Shown here piece by piece: positions 19,501-29,264 of a stretch of 64,000 nt of DNA. How positions within the stretch are numbered: the stretch's first letter is position 1; each line of letters starts with the position of its first letter. Both the position numbers and the translations under genes were made by a program. Below the pieces are notes generated by a model. That model saw nothing but the letters and a program-made list of their open reading frames with translations. It ran no database searches and had not been told where the DNA came from. Source of the stretch: Diplosphaera chodatii (lineage: Eukaryota; Chlorophyta; Trebouxiophyceae; Prasiolales; Stichococcaceae); assembly GCA_032358165.1 (NCBI GenBank), contig JAALGY010000051.1:744001-808000 (forward strand). Direction: 5' to 3'.

Positions 19501-19933
19501 AGTTCACCACCACGTACTGGGGTGCTGATGGCCGAGCTATACCCTCTGGCGGACTGCTGTCGCCCGCTTCCACTTCCTGCTGCTGTGCCACTGCCGCTGC
19601 CGCTGCGCGGGCTGTCTGCCGCTGCCGCAGCTGCCGTTGGGATCTGAGCACAGATGTGGCGAAGTGATGCCGGTCCACCGCTGGTGGCTGAGCCAATGAT
19701 GTCGTGCTGATACTGCTGCACGTCAGAGCGGCTGGCCGGCGGCCAAGGGCAGTTTGCATGCATGTCGTCGGCAGCGGCGGTGCATGGCTGTGCAGGCTCA
19801 TGCATGACAAACTCCGCAGCACATCGACTGCCGTGCCAGCACGGGCACGGTTGCTGATGGGACTGCCCAGCTGCGGGCCTACGGAAAGGCGTGCAATCAC
19901 CGAAGGCAGGACACAGCCTTTCAGCTGCGCCAT
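16523..19933 (-). CDS. TrhO/YceA-like rhodanese protein (tRNA uridine hydroxylase family) with Cys-rich C-terminus
   Basis: Bacterial TrhO hydroxylates uridine 34 of tRNA; plants have rhodanese proteins of the same family. Exon 1 (19933-19466) encodes about 135 residues of Ser/Ala/Arg-rich leader that looks like plastid or mitochondrial targeting, then VVVNFYHLADISDPQQ. The next exon, from 19302, has the family signature GRIYITPQGINAQYSG. Near 18850-18750 is LVSLAGGTAHLPITDPAAR. The rhodanese domain follows: DVVVLDVRNGYEWDAGHF (about 18300) and the active-site loop MMYCTGGIRCD with catalytic Cys (about 17960). A long Gly/Ala/Ser linker (about 18550-18330) interrupts it. Downstream are CQLCGGPG...CANLDC...CPAC (about 17420-17330) and a GCCCEAC motif (about 17125), probably metal-binding, then a basic helix. 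The last exon, 16615-16523, ends with QKEVAV. Some middle junctions were not fixed. Confidence 0.82.
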
Positions 19934-20732
19934 CTTGTCCCAGCCGCCAGCCTGTACATATGCCAGACCCCTGATCTCAGAAGTCGCGGGATGACAGCGC
20001 TGCTTTCAGTGAGCATTACTGAGCGGTGAAAGATGACGACTCATGCAGACACGCACCAACAGCCTTCGCGCCGTTGCGGCCAAAACAGCTGAGACTGGCA
20101 GTAGGATGGGGAACTAGGCCTGTTAACGTACGGATTACCCGGTTCGAACGCTGTTTAGCTGGCCATCGACGTTGCAAACACGCAACAAGATGAGCAAGAT
20201 TGCATACTCGATACTGTTGTGACCAGAACCCGTTTGCCAAGAGGTTGCCAAGATCCTTGCCAGCGCATGGTTACTCATCTGCCTTCAACGTCAGGAACGG
20301 CATGTCGGCATCTACAGCGCGCTTTAGCATCTGTGAAAGACTCTTCAGGTCTGCCAGTGCCAGTGGTTGCATGCGGCACTCTTGTGATGCCGGGGTTGTG
20401 TGGTTGTGAATTGAAGTGAGTACTGCATGCCAGCCGCTGCGCCGCTGCTGACGCACAGACATCTGGTGCACACAACCTTCAAACAAGCCGGCGCAGCTGC
20501 ACATCTCGCCTGTCGGACCAGTCCACATATCAATCATCTGGCTGTCACTGGGACAAGATCGCGCTGCAAGCAAAGTGTGGCGAACCATGGGCCGTCATTG
20601 CCTGTGCATGATGCATGCTAAACCACGTGCTGAAGGCGAGAGATGCGCACGACTCCAATCTACACCCGATGCACAGGACGTCTGCGTACAGGAGACTGCA
20701 CAGCAACCGCTCATCGGACACTGGCTGTGACC
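19934..20732. other. Divergent 5' region of TrhO-like and inositol phosphatase genes
   Basis: About 800 bp between two start codons facing away from each other. It should carry both promoters. On the minus strand near 20380-20275 there is a coding-like patch (ALADLKSLSQMLKRAVDADM) that I could not attach to either gene; it is listed as a finding. A GGTTCGAAC string at 20141 was considered and rejected as a tRNA T-arm. Confidence 0.4.
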
Positions 20733-22527
20733 ATGACGGCGGCAGCGGGCACAAGCGTGGATCTGAAGCATGCGCTGTCGATTGCAAGTGCGGCTGCGGA
20801 CGCTGCCGGGCACATGATCAGCGAGGCCTTCAACCAGCCCAAGTCGGTCCAGCACAAGGGCAAGGTGGGGTGCAAGTTTGCACATCCTGGCATTGGCTGC
20901 GGCTACACACTGCATCAAAGTTTTTTAAAGAGCGGTCGGACATAGAAAATGCGTTTCACGAAGCCACGAAACGTGCTTGCGTCTCTACACGCAGGTCGAT
21001 CTTGTGACTGAAACGGACAAGAACTGTGAAAAGCTGATCTTTGGGCAGCTGCGGGAGGCTTTCTCGGATCACGCCTTCATCGGTGCGCATGCCCCCTCAT
21101 GCCATGAGCCAATGTGCTGTGGCGTCTAGCACCTCCATGCGCACATGTCACACCTTTGGACTGCAGGGGAGGAGGGCTCGGCAGAGCAGGGCTTCACATC
21201 AGAGCTGACAGATGCCCCAACCTGGCTGGTCGATCCCGTGGTGAGTGAACCCAGCCAGCAGGCAGCTTGACCAGCACGGCCGCTGCAGCCATCCTGATGT
21301 CTACTGCAGCATGTGCAACCTCGCAGGATGGGACGACCAACTTCGTGCACCGGCAGCCATACGTGTGCGTGAGCATTGCACTGGCCGTCAATAGCCAGGT
21401 GCACTGTCAACCTGGTACATGGCAAGCCTGTGTGCTTCCTGTCGTGCACAGCGTTTTTGTAGCTTTCAGGCGCGTACTCCGACCGTGAAGGGCGTGCACA
21501 GGGCCCACCGTTGCAGGCTATGGCCTGCAGGCGTCTCATCACGGACTCCCCATGGTTGACAAAGCGGTTTCATGGCTGTAGGTGGTGGTGGGGGTGGTGC
21601 ACAACCCCATCCTGGGGGAGACATTCACGGCCGTCCGTGGCAGTGGCGCGCTGCTAAACGGCCAGCCCATTCATGTGTCGGGCGAGTCGGACCTGGCCTC
21701 TGCGCTGGTGGCCACAGAGGTGCAGTCGTCGAAAGACAGCTGCCGAGTGTGCGTGCCAGACCATGGCAAGCTAGACACGGTCACACTGTGGATGCAAAAC
21801 CGCTGCAGCTGGTGTGTGGCAGCTGGTTGCCATGCGGACATGGCCTGTCAACGCCGTACAAACCCAGCATGCCATGGCTGCGCTCACAGCACCACGGGTT
21901 TCGCAGGGGTATTGAGGACTACCAGCCAGGCAGCTGCTGATCATAACAGATGAGCTTGTTACACCGGGCAGGTCGGCGTGACGCGGGACGCGGCCACAGT
22001 GGAGGCCATCTTCGACCGCATCAGCCACGTGGCGGTGGTGTCCCGCTCGCTGCGCTGCCTCGGCTCCTGCGCCCTGAACCTGTGTAGGTGCGGCTTGGTC
22101 CGCCGGATGTGACGCTGTCGCAGCCGCTGCTGCTGAAGGCAGGCTGATCATGTGTAGGATGCAATGACGCTGGCTGAAACAATGCATTGCGAGGCACTAT
22201 TTCTGTGTGTGCTATCGGCGATCTCGGCCGTCAGGATGAAGTCGCAGGTGTGCTGACACAGGTGTTGCTGAACGTATTTGCAATCCCTGCTGCAGCGTGG
22301 CGATGGGGCGACTGGACGCCTTCTATGAGATAGGCTTTGGCGGTCCCTGGGACGTCGCTGCGGCGTCGCTCATTCTAGAGGAAGCTGGGGGACAGGTCGC
22401 CGACCCCGCCGGGGGACCTTTCAGCCTGCAGTCGAGGAGGGTGCTGGGCGCCAACAGCCAGCTCGTTGAACCACTGGGGCAGATCATCGCAGGTGCCAAA
22501 TGCAGTGCAGCAGAACCACAGCCATAG
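20733..22527 (+). CDS. Inositol monophosphatase family protein
   Basis: Mg2+- and Li+-sensitive phosphatase that releases phosphate from inositol monophosphates or related sugars such as L-galactose-1-phosphate in plants. Exons are 20733-20864, 20995-21082, 21167-21240, 21327-21398, 21582-21719, 21972-22087 and 22296-22527, totalling 852 nt and 283 residues. Visible metal and substrate blocks, in order, are [15 protein letters not shown], then GEEG, and the motif [15 protein letters not shown], which spans an exon junction. After these come [28 protein letters not shown] and motif [21 protein letters not shown]. Length is normal for eukaryotic IMPase (about 270-290). The ATG chosen gives a short N-terminus without a targeting peptide; an upstream in-frame ATG at 20643 exists, but its extension has no family features. 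Which sugar phosphate is preferred is not visible. Confidence 0.93.
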
Positions 22528-23069
22528 GGAACCATCTAGAAAGGAACACAGATGGTCTGAATGTGAACCCAGCAACGAGGCGCTTCTGCATGTTTGGACA
22601 TACGAGCCTCATATGTCGTGGTGCTGCTAGACAGTGCTATGCATCTGGCGATCCAGCAGCCGCGAAAGGAGCCAGGATCATGTCCAGGTTCACATGGTCA
22701 AGTATTAGGGGATTTGAGACCTAGATGACGATACATGATAAGTGTATCGGCATATGCAACAGTCCTATGATCATTCAAGGTGCTGGAACTGGTTGCAAAC
22801 GAAGGGATAACAACGCATCACTGGTATGGATGTGACATGATATTGGAGTAATTTCCAGATGTCTCGACAATGCCTCCCGATCTTCCATAAGCTTACAGCT
22901 TCAATTACAATAAACCACAGAAACAAGATGGCAACATGGAATGCTGCCCAAGAATGGTGGTGCATGGCACAAGGCCATGCAAGAATGATCAAACGTTCGT
23001 CATCTCTCACCGAGTCGACATGTCAGGTTTGCCATCTACAACAGATGGATGCATCTGATTGAGCAAAGC
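22528..23069. other. Convergent 3' gap, AT-richer, with poly(A) signals for ELIP-1
   Basis: 542 bp between two facing stop codons, clearly richer in A and T than the exons. The minus strand carries TGTAA, the chlorophyte polyadenylation signal, at 22909-22905 and 22897-22893, about 160-175 nt after the ELIP-1 stop. No gene seen. Confidence 0.5.
22893..22909 (-). promoter_or_regulatory. Candidate TGTAA poly(A) signals of ELIP-1
   Basis: Two TGTAA pentamers 12 bp apart on the coding strand. TGTAA is the known nuclear polyadenylation signal in Chlamydomonas and relatives. The distance from the stop codon is plausible, but a pentamer is weak evidence alone. Confidence 0.45.
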
Positions 23070-24558
23070 TCAGCCGAACAGGGGCCCGCCCTTCAGCGCC
23101 TCTGTGATGACCAGGCCCAGGAAGCCGACCATCGCGATCCTGAAGGAGAATTGAGAGCAGAATGATCAGCTGCAGTTGGCGCGGAGTGTATGGTAGTGTC
23201 AGCAGCACTCTACAGGGAAACAACAGCAATCATCACAACATGGCGATCATCATATCACAGAAGACAGTAGACTAAGCCAACACCTGCCGTTGATGATCTC
23301 AGCGTCTGAGGAGAAGCCGGGGATACCGCCCATCTCGCCAGAGCTCTTGCGGGGCTGACCCCTGAGAATTGGCACCTGCAGTAGGAGATTTACCAACGTC
23401 AGATACAGCAAATACAAAGCAGCAATGGCAACAACATTTGCAGTAGTCAGAGATGGCATGTGTGCCCTGCATTGGGGGCAGCTGTCATGGCAGGCGCACC
23501 AGGGTGGCGATGATGAAGGTCAGGAAGGTGGCGGCGATGAGCAGTGGCGCCTCCTTGATCTGCACTGCCAGCGACTTGTGGGCAATAATCTCGTAGCCCA
23601 GGGCTGCCACGAAACCTGCACACATGCCAGTGCTGAAATATCAGCTGGTGAAGCTTGGGCAACAAGCATTTGACTAAGCACGACTAGTAAGCAGATATCA
23701 ATAGTACTGGTTATTGACCATGCTGACACACGTGCAACCATATGGCAAGCGTATGCGCACACACACTTACCAAGCATTGCGAGGCGGCAGTTGGCGACCT
23801 CGGGCAGGGCGCCCTTGAACCTGAAGGCATCTGCGATGGACACCTCTGTGCCCAGAATCTCCTTCTCCCTGCAAGACCATAGGTGTAAGATCAAACCGAC
23901 AGTCGACGAACGTGATGAATTCTGCGGCTCTGGATCGTGCAGCAATGGCGCATTCGACCATTGGTGCTCATAGGAAACCACACACACGTGGGGCATGCAT
24001 GACAGTGGGATGCATGACCATCTGACAAAGGCACGTATGCCACACCTGTTGCCGTCTGAGGCCACGATCTCGCGGTCCAGCTCGTTCTCACGCTCCCTGA
24101 TGGGCGGGCCGCCGTCTGGGATGCTGTCACGCACTGGAGCCTCGATCTCTGTGGGCAACGACAGTAGCGTCAGCACATTGAACAAGCCCATACAATGCAT
24201 GTCCATGTGCGGGAGCACCACTGCGAACTGCACCGAAGCTGCTGCAGCTTCGGAGCAGCAGCACGACGAGTGCAATTGCAAGCGATATCATGAGACGGGA
24301 CGATCTGCACTCGAAATGCCTCAAGGCAATCACTCGACTCCAAATGATGCGCAAAAGACAAGGATGCGCACTCTGGTAAGAGTCACTGTCGAGCTTCTGG
24401 GCGCCGCGGTCCCGCGTGTCCTCTGCCCGAACTGTGACGGCCTGGCGGCCGCGTGTCAGCCTCAGCGGGGCTGCTGTGAACGGCGATCGCACCGAGGCGC
24501 GGGCCAGCTGCTGGGTGGATCCGATCTGCATCTTGGTCTGCATGCAAGTCATTGCCAT
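23070..24558 (-). CDS. ELIP: Early light-induced protein (ELIP-1), LHC-like thylakoid protein
   Basis: ELIPs are three-helix chlorophyll/carotenoid-binding stress proteins of thylakoids that protect against high light. Minus-strand exons: start exon 24558 down to about 24380, with a plastid transit peptide (MAMTCMQTK start, then RGRQAVTVRAEDT); about 24151-24047 (EIEAPVRDSIPDGGPPIRER); about 23870-23772 (helix 1, DAFRFKGALPEVANCRLAML); about 23617-23500 (GYEIIAHKSLAVQIKEAP and helix 2, LLIAATFLTFIIATL); about 23377-23284 (VPILRGQPRKSS, INGR); 23139-23070 (helix 3, RIAMVGFLGLVITEALKGG). Helix 1 has the ExxNxRxAMLG chlorophyll-ligand motif, and helix 3 has a related NGRIAMVGF. The stop follows GGPLFG. 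It is divergent from ELIP-2, and the two share a 438-bp promoter region. Confidence 0.9.
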
Positions 24559-24996
24559 GCTGGTTGCTGTGCGTGCTCTGAAGTCCGAGCGACCGTGTGC
24601 TGAGAAACTTGACGTTTACTGAAAGCTTTCGAGGGGAAACTTTTAGAGGTTGCAAGCTGTGTGAAGTGCAGCAATCGAGCAGCTGCGGATACATAGGGTG
24701 ATCGCACGTGAGCGCGCGCTCCTCGGCGAAGCTGCCCAAATTTTGATGACCAGCAACGTGGCCCAATTGCAGTCGAGGGAGCTGCGGCGCAGCTGGCGGC
24801 GGCAGCGGCGGCCAGTTGGAGATTCCAAGACCGAGATCGGAGACTTCATACACGACGTGTCACCTTGTCCGTCAACGAGCAGCGAAAGCTGCAGGAAACT
24901 CCACGCACAGAAGCTCTCGCCCGTTGTCAACTCCATTTCAATCGATCAATCCACGTTTACAGCTTTGAGACAGACATACATTGCAGAGCAACGACC
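24559..24996. promoter_or_regulatory. Bidirectional promoter of ELIP-1 and ELIP-2 with ACGT-core elements
   Basis: 438 bp between the two ELIP start codons. Elements seen directly are a palindromic G-box CACGTG at 24705-24710, ACGTGG at 24756-24761 and ACGTGT at 24855-24860. G-box and ABRE-like ACGT cores bind bZIP factors such as HY5, which drives ELIP genes in land plants. Use of the same logic here is inference. Confidence 0.55.
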
Positions 24997-26681
24997 ATGG
25001 CTATCATGCAGCTGTCGAACACACCCCAGCTTCTGCGGAATGCCACCCGTGCTTCCCTGCAGCCGGCAGCCCGCCGATCTGCGGTGCCTCTGCGCAGCCG
25101 CATGATTGTGCGCGCTGAGGAGCAGGCAACAGAGGAGTCTGCTTCTCCTCCTCCTTCCTCTCCGCTGCCGCCGCGTTCACCGCTCCCGCCGCCTCCACAG
25201 CAGAAGGGCACAAAGAGCAGCTGGGAGGTAGGCCGCACGATCCACAGGCCCAGCCTTGCCTGCTTTTTCGCATTGGATTGCGCTGCCGCAAAGCCTGAAG
25301 TGTGCATGACATCGTGGGTTTTCCCATGCACCTCAGCTGTTGCATGTTGGTCTCGTGATCTTGTTTGTGTGCCTGTGCATCTCTGATCTTCATGTGCTCT
25401 CTGTGATATGCTCTGTTGACATCTGCAGCTCATCGAGGAGCCTGTACGCGGCGGTGAGCACCTCCTGATCATCATCATTTGGTTGGCGTGGCATGCATGC
25501 GATGCATGCGGGTGAATTAGCAGGGCACTCAGAAAATTGCCCAACAGTAGCTGGTTTGATTCGCAGGCAATGCTCCAGACGGAGGCAAGCCAGTGTCACA
25601 GCGCAACAATGAGTTTGACAACCTGCTCATCAACTATGATGGCGCGGTAAGTTCTTCTTGTTGTCATTGTTATGATAGTCAGGCCCCGCATGCACGCAGC
25701 TCCTGGCACAGCACAGTCATACGGCGATATTACGTGCTGATCTCGTATCAATCTAAACTGTAGCAGCATTTGTCAACGTAGGATGAGCGCAGCCTCACTG
25801 GTCTCCCAGTCAGCTTCCCAGATGCCTTCCGCTTCAAGGGCGCCGCACCTGAGGTGTGTCTAAAACCAGTGGATCATGTGCCCCTGCTTCTGTGCCATGA
25901 CACTAGTCGGTCAGCAGCCCATTCAAGCAGCATGCGCGGCAGCATGCATGCAAGCAGCTCGTGCTGAAGTACTTTTCTCCTGATGCACACAGGTCATCAA
26001 CTGCAGGCTTGCGATGCTGGGCGCCTTTGCCGGCCTGACGGCTGAGCTTGCCTCCGGCAAGAGCATCATTGAGCAGTACAGGTGCACCCTCTGCGTCGAT
26101 TGTTGAGCGCAGGGCTGCTTTGCTTTGCTGCTGCTTCTTCTGCTGCACCGTGACTCGTATCTGCATGCAGATGCATGCTGTAATTTTTGGTGTTCTGCAT
26201 CCTGCAGGATTGCACCACTGCCCATTGCGGGCGTGTTCCTCCTCTTCGCTGTTGCCTCACTGGTGTGCCTCAAACTGCTACCTGTATCGCACCCTTGCTG
26301 CTGCATAGAGCAAATCCATGCCACGGCGTAGGAACTGTATCAGCAGACTGGATGGCGTCCACTGACATGTGAAGGCTATGCAGGCTTCAGTCAAATACTT
26401 TATGTATCATGTGCAGATCCCGATTGCCAAGGGTGTGCCTCGGAAGGGTGCCGCTGAGTTTGGCAGCCCGCTGACATTCCTGACGCCCACCCTGGAGGTC
26501 AATGTCGGTCGCGTCGCCATGCTGGTGCGCTTACTGGTGCTTGCTTTGCAGCACTCTCAGTTGAACACTCACTCAATTACTTGAAACTGTCACTGCAGCG
26601 ACCCGCACTTGATCTCGCACTTTGCAGGGCATTGCCGGCACCATTCTTACGGAGGCGATTATTGGCCATGCTGTGCTGTGA
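24997..26681 (+). CDS. ELIP: Early light-induced protein (ELIP-2), LHC-like thylakoid protein with Pro-rich linker
   Basis: Photoprotective thylakoid protein of the LHC superfamily. Exons are 24997-25227, 25429-25453, 25567-25646, 25782-25853, 25993-26081, 26208-26262, 26417-26524 and 26628-26681, totalling 714 nt and 237 residues. The start has the context gaccATGG. About 40 residues of transit peptide end near RMIVRAEEQ. A proline-rich stretch follows (SPLPPRSPLPPPPQQ), longer than in ELIP-1 or ELIP-3. A 25-nt microexon encodes LIEEPVRG, and then comes NAPDGGKPVSQR. Helix 1 is in DAFRFKGAAPE and VINCRLAMLGAFAG (ExxNxRxAMLG). Helix 2 is IAPLPIAGVFLLFAVASL. Helix 3 is LEVNVGRVAMLGIAG (ExNxGRxAMLG). 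The end is EAIIGHAVL. TGTAA lies at 26933-26937. Confidence 0.93.
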
Positions 26682-27439
26682 GACTTGCGCGTGCGAGTGG
26701 ATGGTGAAAGCGTGCTGCCACGTTCGTTTGGAACACAACTTCAGAATACAACTTCAGAAGGTCCCTCTGACAGGGGCTGACACATTGTTTGGGCTGGCAA
26801 TGCACTGGCTAGCCCTGTTTGTTCTACTACGGTGGCATGCCGTAGCTCAGAAGTCGTATGACTGTGCAAGCTCTTCTTGGTTTCAGCAGGATGACAGAGT
26901 AGGATGAAAGAGTATGCGTCATGCTTTTGAATTGTAAATGGCACAGTATTACCGCGCGCCAAAATGCACCCCTGCTCCCACACTTACAGTTGTTGTCCAC
27001 TGTGTACGAGGACCTCCCACAGTTGCCCCCAACACTTGTGCACTGCTGCGACTGAGAATATGCAACCGCACCCCGTGACTACTGCCATGGTGAAAATGGC
27101 AGGGGCATCAGCAGCCGCAATGTGGATGCCATTTGATACCCAAAGCTGAGGCCGTCAAGCTTTACGATGCATGCATGCAAGTCTGCTGTGCTCTGAAAAC
27201 GATGCAGCTCAAGGATCTGCTGAGTTCCGAGCACCGTCGACCCCGCAAATGCAAGTTCCGAACCAAACTTCGCTTGTAGCGATCTTGCATTTCGCCCCAG
27301 GGCTGCCAGCCTGCCAAGCATCGGTAAACCGTGAGACGGTGGAGGTTCGAACACGCAACGCACATATGTCTGCAAAGCTCCCAGGCGCACGCATAGGCGA
27401 TGGCAGGTGCCAGCTGTTGGACTCCAGAGGGCGCCCGGC
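26682..27439. other. Convergent 3' gap between ELIP-2 and NIPSNAP
   Basis: 758 bp between facing stop codons. TGTAA at 26933-26937, 252 nt after the ELIP-2 stop, is a likely poly(A) signal. A GGTTCGAAC at 27344 was checked as a tRNA arm and rejected. No other gene seen. Confidence 0.45.
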
Positions 27440-28581
27440 TCACCGGCTCATCAGGTCGGCGCCGTGCGGACCCCAGGACTCCGGTTGGTGCATCGCCAGC
27501 ACATACGCGCCTTTCTGTGCCGTTTCGGAGCTGTCCCTGGTCCCTTCAGCAGGGCTGCGCCTGCTGCTGCTTGGGCTCGCACCGGGCTGGAACGCTGCTG
27601 CTGACTGCATGCCCTTGGGAAACTGGAACTCGGCGCCAAATCTTGCATAGTTGGCATGCCGGATGATGCTGGACGCCTGTACACATTGCAAACCGAACCA
27701 TGACGATGTCAACATGCAAGTGGGGCAAGGTGCTCCCGGGCAAGCGTTTGGTGGCATCACGGGATCACGGCAAGCAGGACGCGGGGACCTGATACACGAT
27801 GCCGGCATGGCGTCCCGCGTCAACCATGTCTCGCTGCCAGATCATATCGCGTGCCGCCGCCGCCCGGGCCTCCTCCCTGTGGCTGAGGTCCTGTTGTGCA
27901 CCCTGGTGTCAGGCCTACTTGGCAAGCATGTCATAAACACCCAGTGTATGGCACGCTGGCAAGGCAGAGAGCTGCGCACCCTGTACTGGTACAAGTGCAG
28001 CACCGACGTGAGGCTGCCGCCGGTGTCGCATGTGAACATCCTGCGGAACACGCAGGAACGGCTGGGTGTCCCGCCGATTTGACAGCGTCACCAGGGCGCC
28101 CTCTGGGATGCAGCATTGGACTGCTCACCCCAGCAAGGGCGAGAGCTGCTTGCGCCGATCGATGTGCTCTGCCAACAGCTGCGCTGGCACCAGGACAGCA
28201 CATTAGCGAGCAGATTTATCAGGCCCCACCAAGCCGCATATGGCGGCGGCGGCGGCGGCTGTCTGCTGTCACCGCGTAACCGAACGCTAGGTCAGTTGGC
28301 TGATTGCAAAATTTTAGATCCAGTGCAAGAGCCTGAGCAGGAAACGCGTAGGCAACTACCTGCACATAGGGCTTCAGGCTGGATGGCTGCAGCTGGTACT
28401 CCCGCAGCTCAATGATGCCCTGCGGCGATCGCGGCAGGTCGTGCACTCCGTGCAGCAGCATCCTCCCGCTGTCCTCTGATGGCCCGGATGCAAACGGCCG
28501 CAGAATACGCAACGTGCCGCAAAGCGATCGCTGCCCCACAGGGGACTGTGCGGCACCGCGGAGCACACCGAGCATTGCCAT
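27440..28581 (-). CDS. NIPSNAP family protein, probably mitochondrial (3' part approximate)
   Basis: NIPSNAP proteins have a ferredoxin-like fold; animal members sit at mitochondria and act in mitophagy signalling, and biochemical roles elsewhere are unclear. Exon 1, from 28581, starts with an Arg-containing, acid-poor leader (MAMLGVLRGAAQSP) typical of mitochondrial presequences, then the family strand IIELREYQLQPSSLKPYVQ. The next exon, near 28188-28135, gives LLAEHIDRRKQLSPLLG. One near 28032-27980 gives TGGSLTSVLHLYQY, matching the family's IGxLNQVVHLWxY. One near 27892-27790 gives EDLSHREEARAAAARDMIW and VDAGRHAGIVYQ. A last frame running to the stop at 27440 includes YARFGAEFQFPKGM; its link is less secure because the ending differs from the usual PAPFSP tail. 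Domain call strong, exact 3' end moderate. Confidence 0.75.
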
Positions 28582-29264
28582 GCTGCCGCAGCAGATGCTT
28601 CAGCAGGAGACCCTTTCAGTTGCCACACATTCCTTCCAATGCTGTGTGCGACAATATCACAGCAGGGTGGCAGCAGGACTGGCTGCACAGGCCTGCTGAG
28701 CGCGCTAGGCAGCGTGATGGAGCGGCATGCGCATGTTGCATCAGCAGCGCGTGCAAACGATCGCAGCCACACCGCGGTGAATGCTGAACAAGGTGCACCA
28801 TGAACCAGATACTACCGCCCTGTGGCATGGGGCTGCACCTTGCACTTGGTCAGAGGGTTTGACTGACACAGCACGTGCACTGCTCTCACGTCGTCATTAG
28901 CACTGCGGTGCACAGTTGCACAAGGTTAACTTGAGTGCAACTGGCTAGGGAGTGCTTGCAGCATGCAGCAGGCATTTGCGTGGCGTGCTGTAATGGATGC
29001 AGCTTGGGGTTGCGACACACTACTGTAGCACTACCTGCCCGCTCAGCAGGGCGCTCCTGTCCATTGCGTCAGCAAGCCAGACCATTACCTGCATCGTGCT
29101 GTGTATGACTGAGCTTCAGGTGTTACAGTACCGTCTTCAGTGGCACCGTCACAAGCGTGGCATACAGGTGTCAGTGCCGGCAGGTCAATATGCGCTAGCT
29201 GAGGCTCTTCAGTGCAACAGTCGACGACAGCGTAAGCGACACTCAGCCCAGAGGCATCAGCAGC
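28582..29264. promoter_or_regulatory. Divergent 5' region between NIPSNAP and F-box genes
   Basis: 683 bp between two start codons facing away from each other. It carries two promoters by position. No coding block or recognised motif seen. Confidence 0.4.

Noticed and set aside
20141..20149. GGTTCGAAC, resembling a tRNA T-loop
   Set aside because: Flanking bases do not form the 5-bp T-stem, and there is no D-arm, anticodon arm or acceptor stem at the right spacing.
27344..27352. Second GGTTCGAAC string, tRNA candidate
   Set aside because: No matching stems on either side; it lies in a convergent 3' gap with no cloverleaf.
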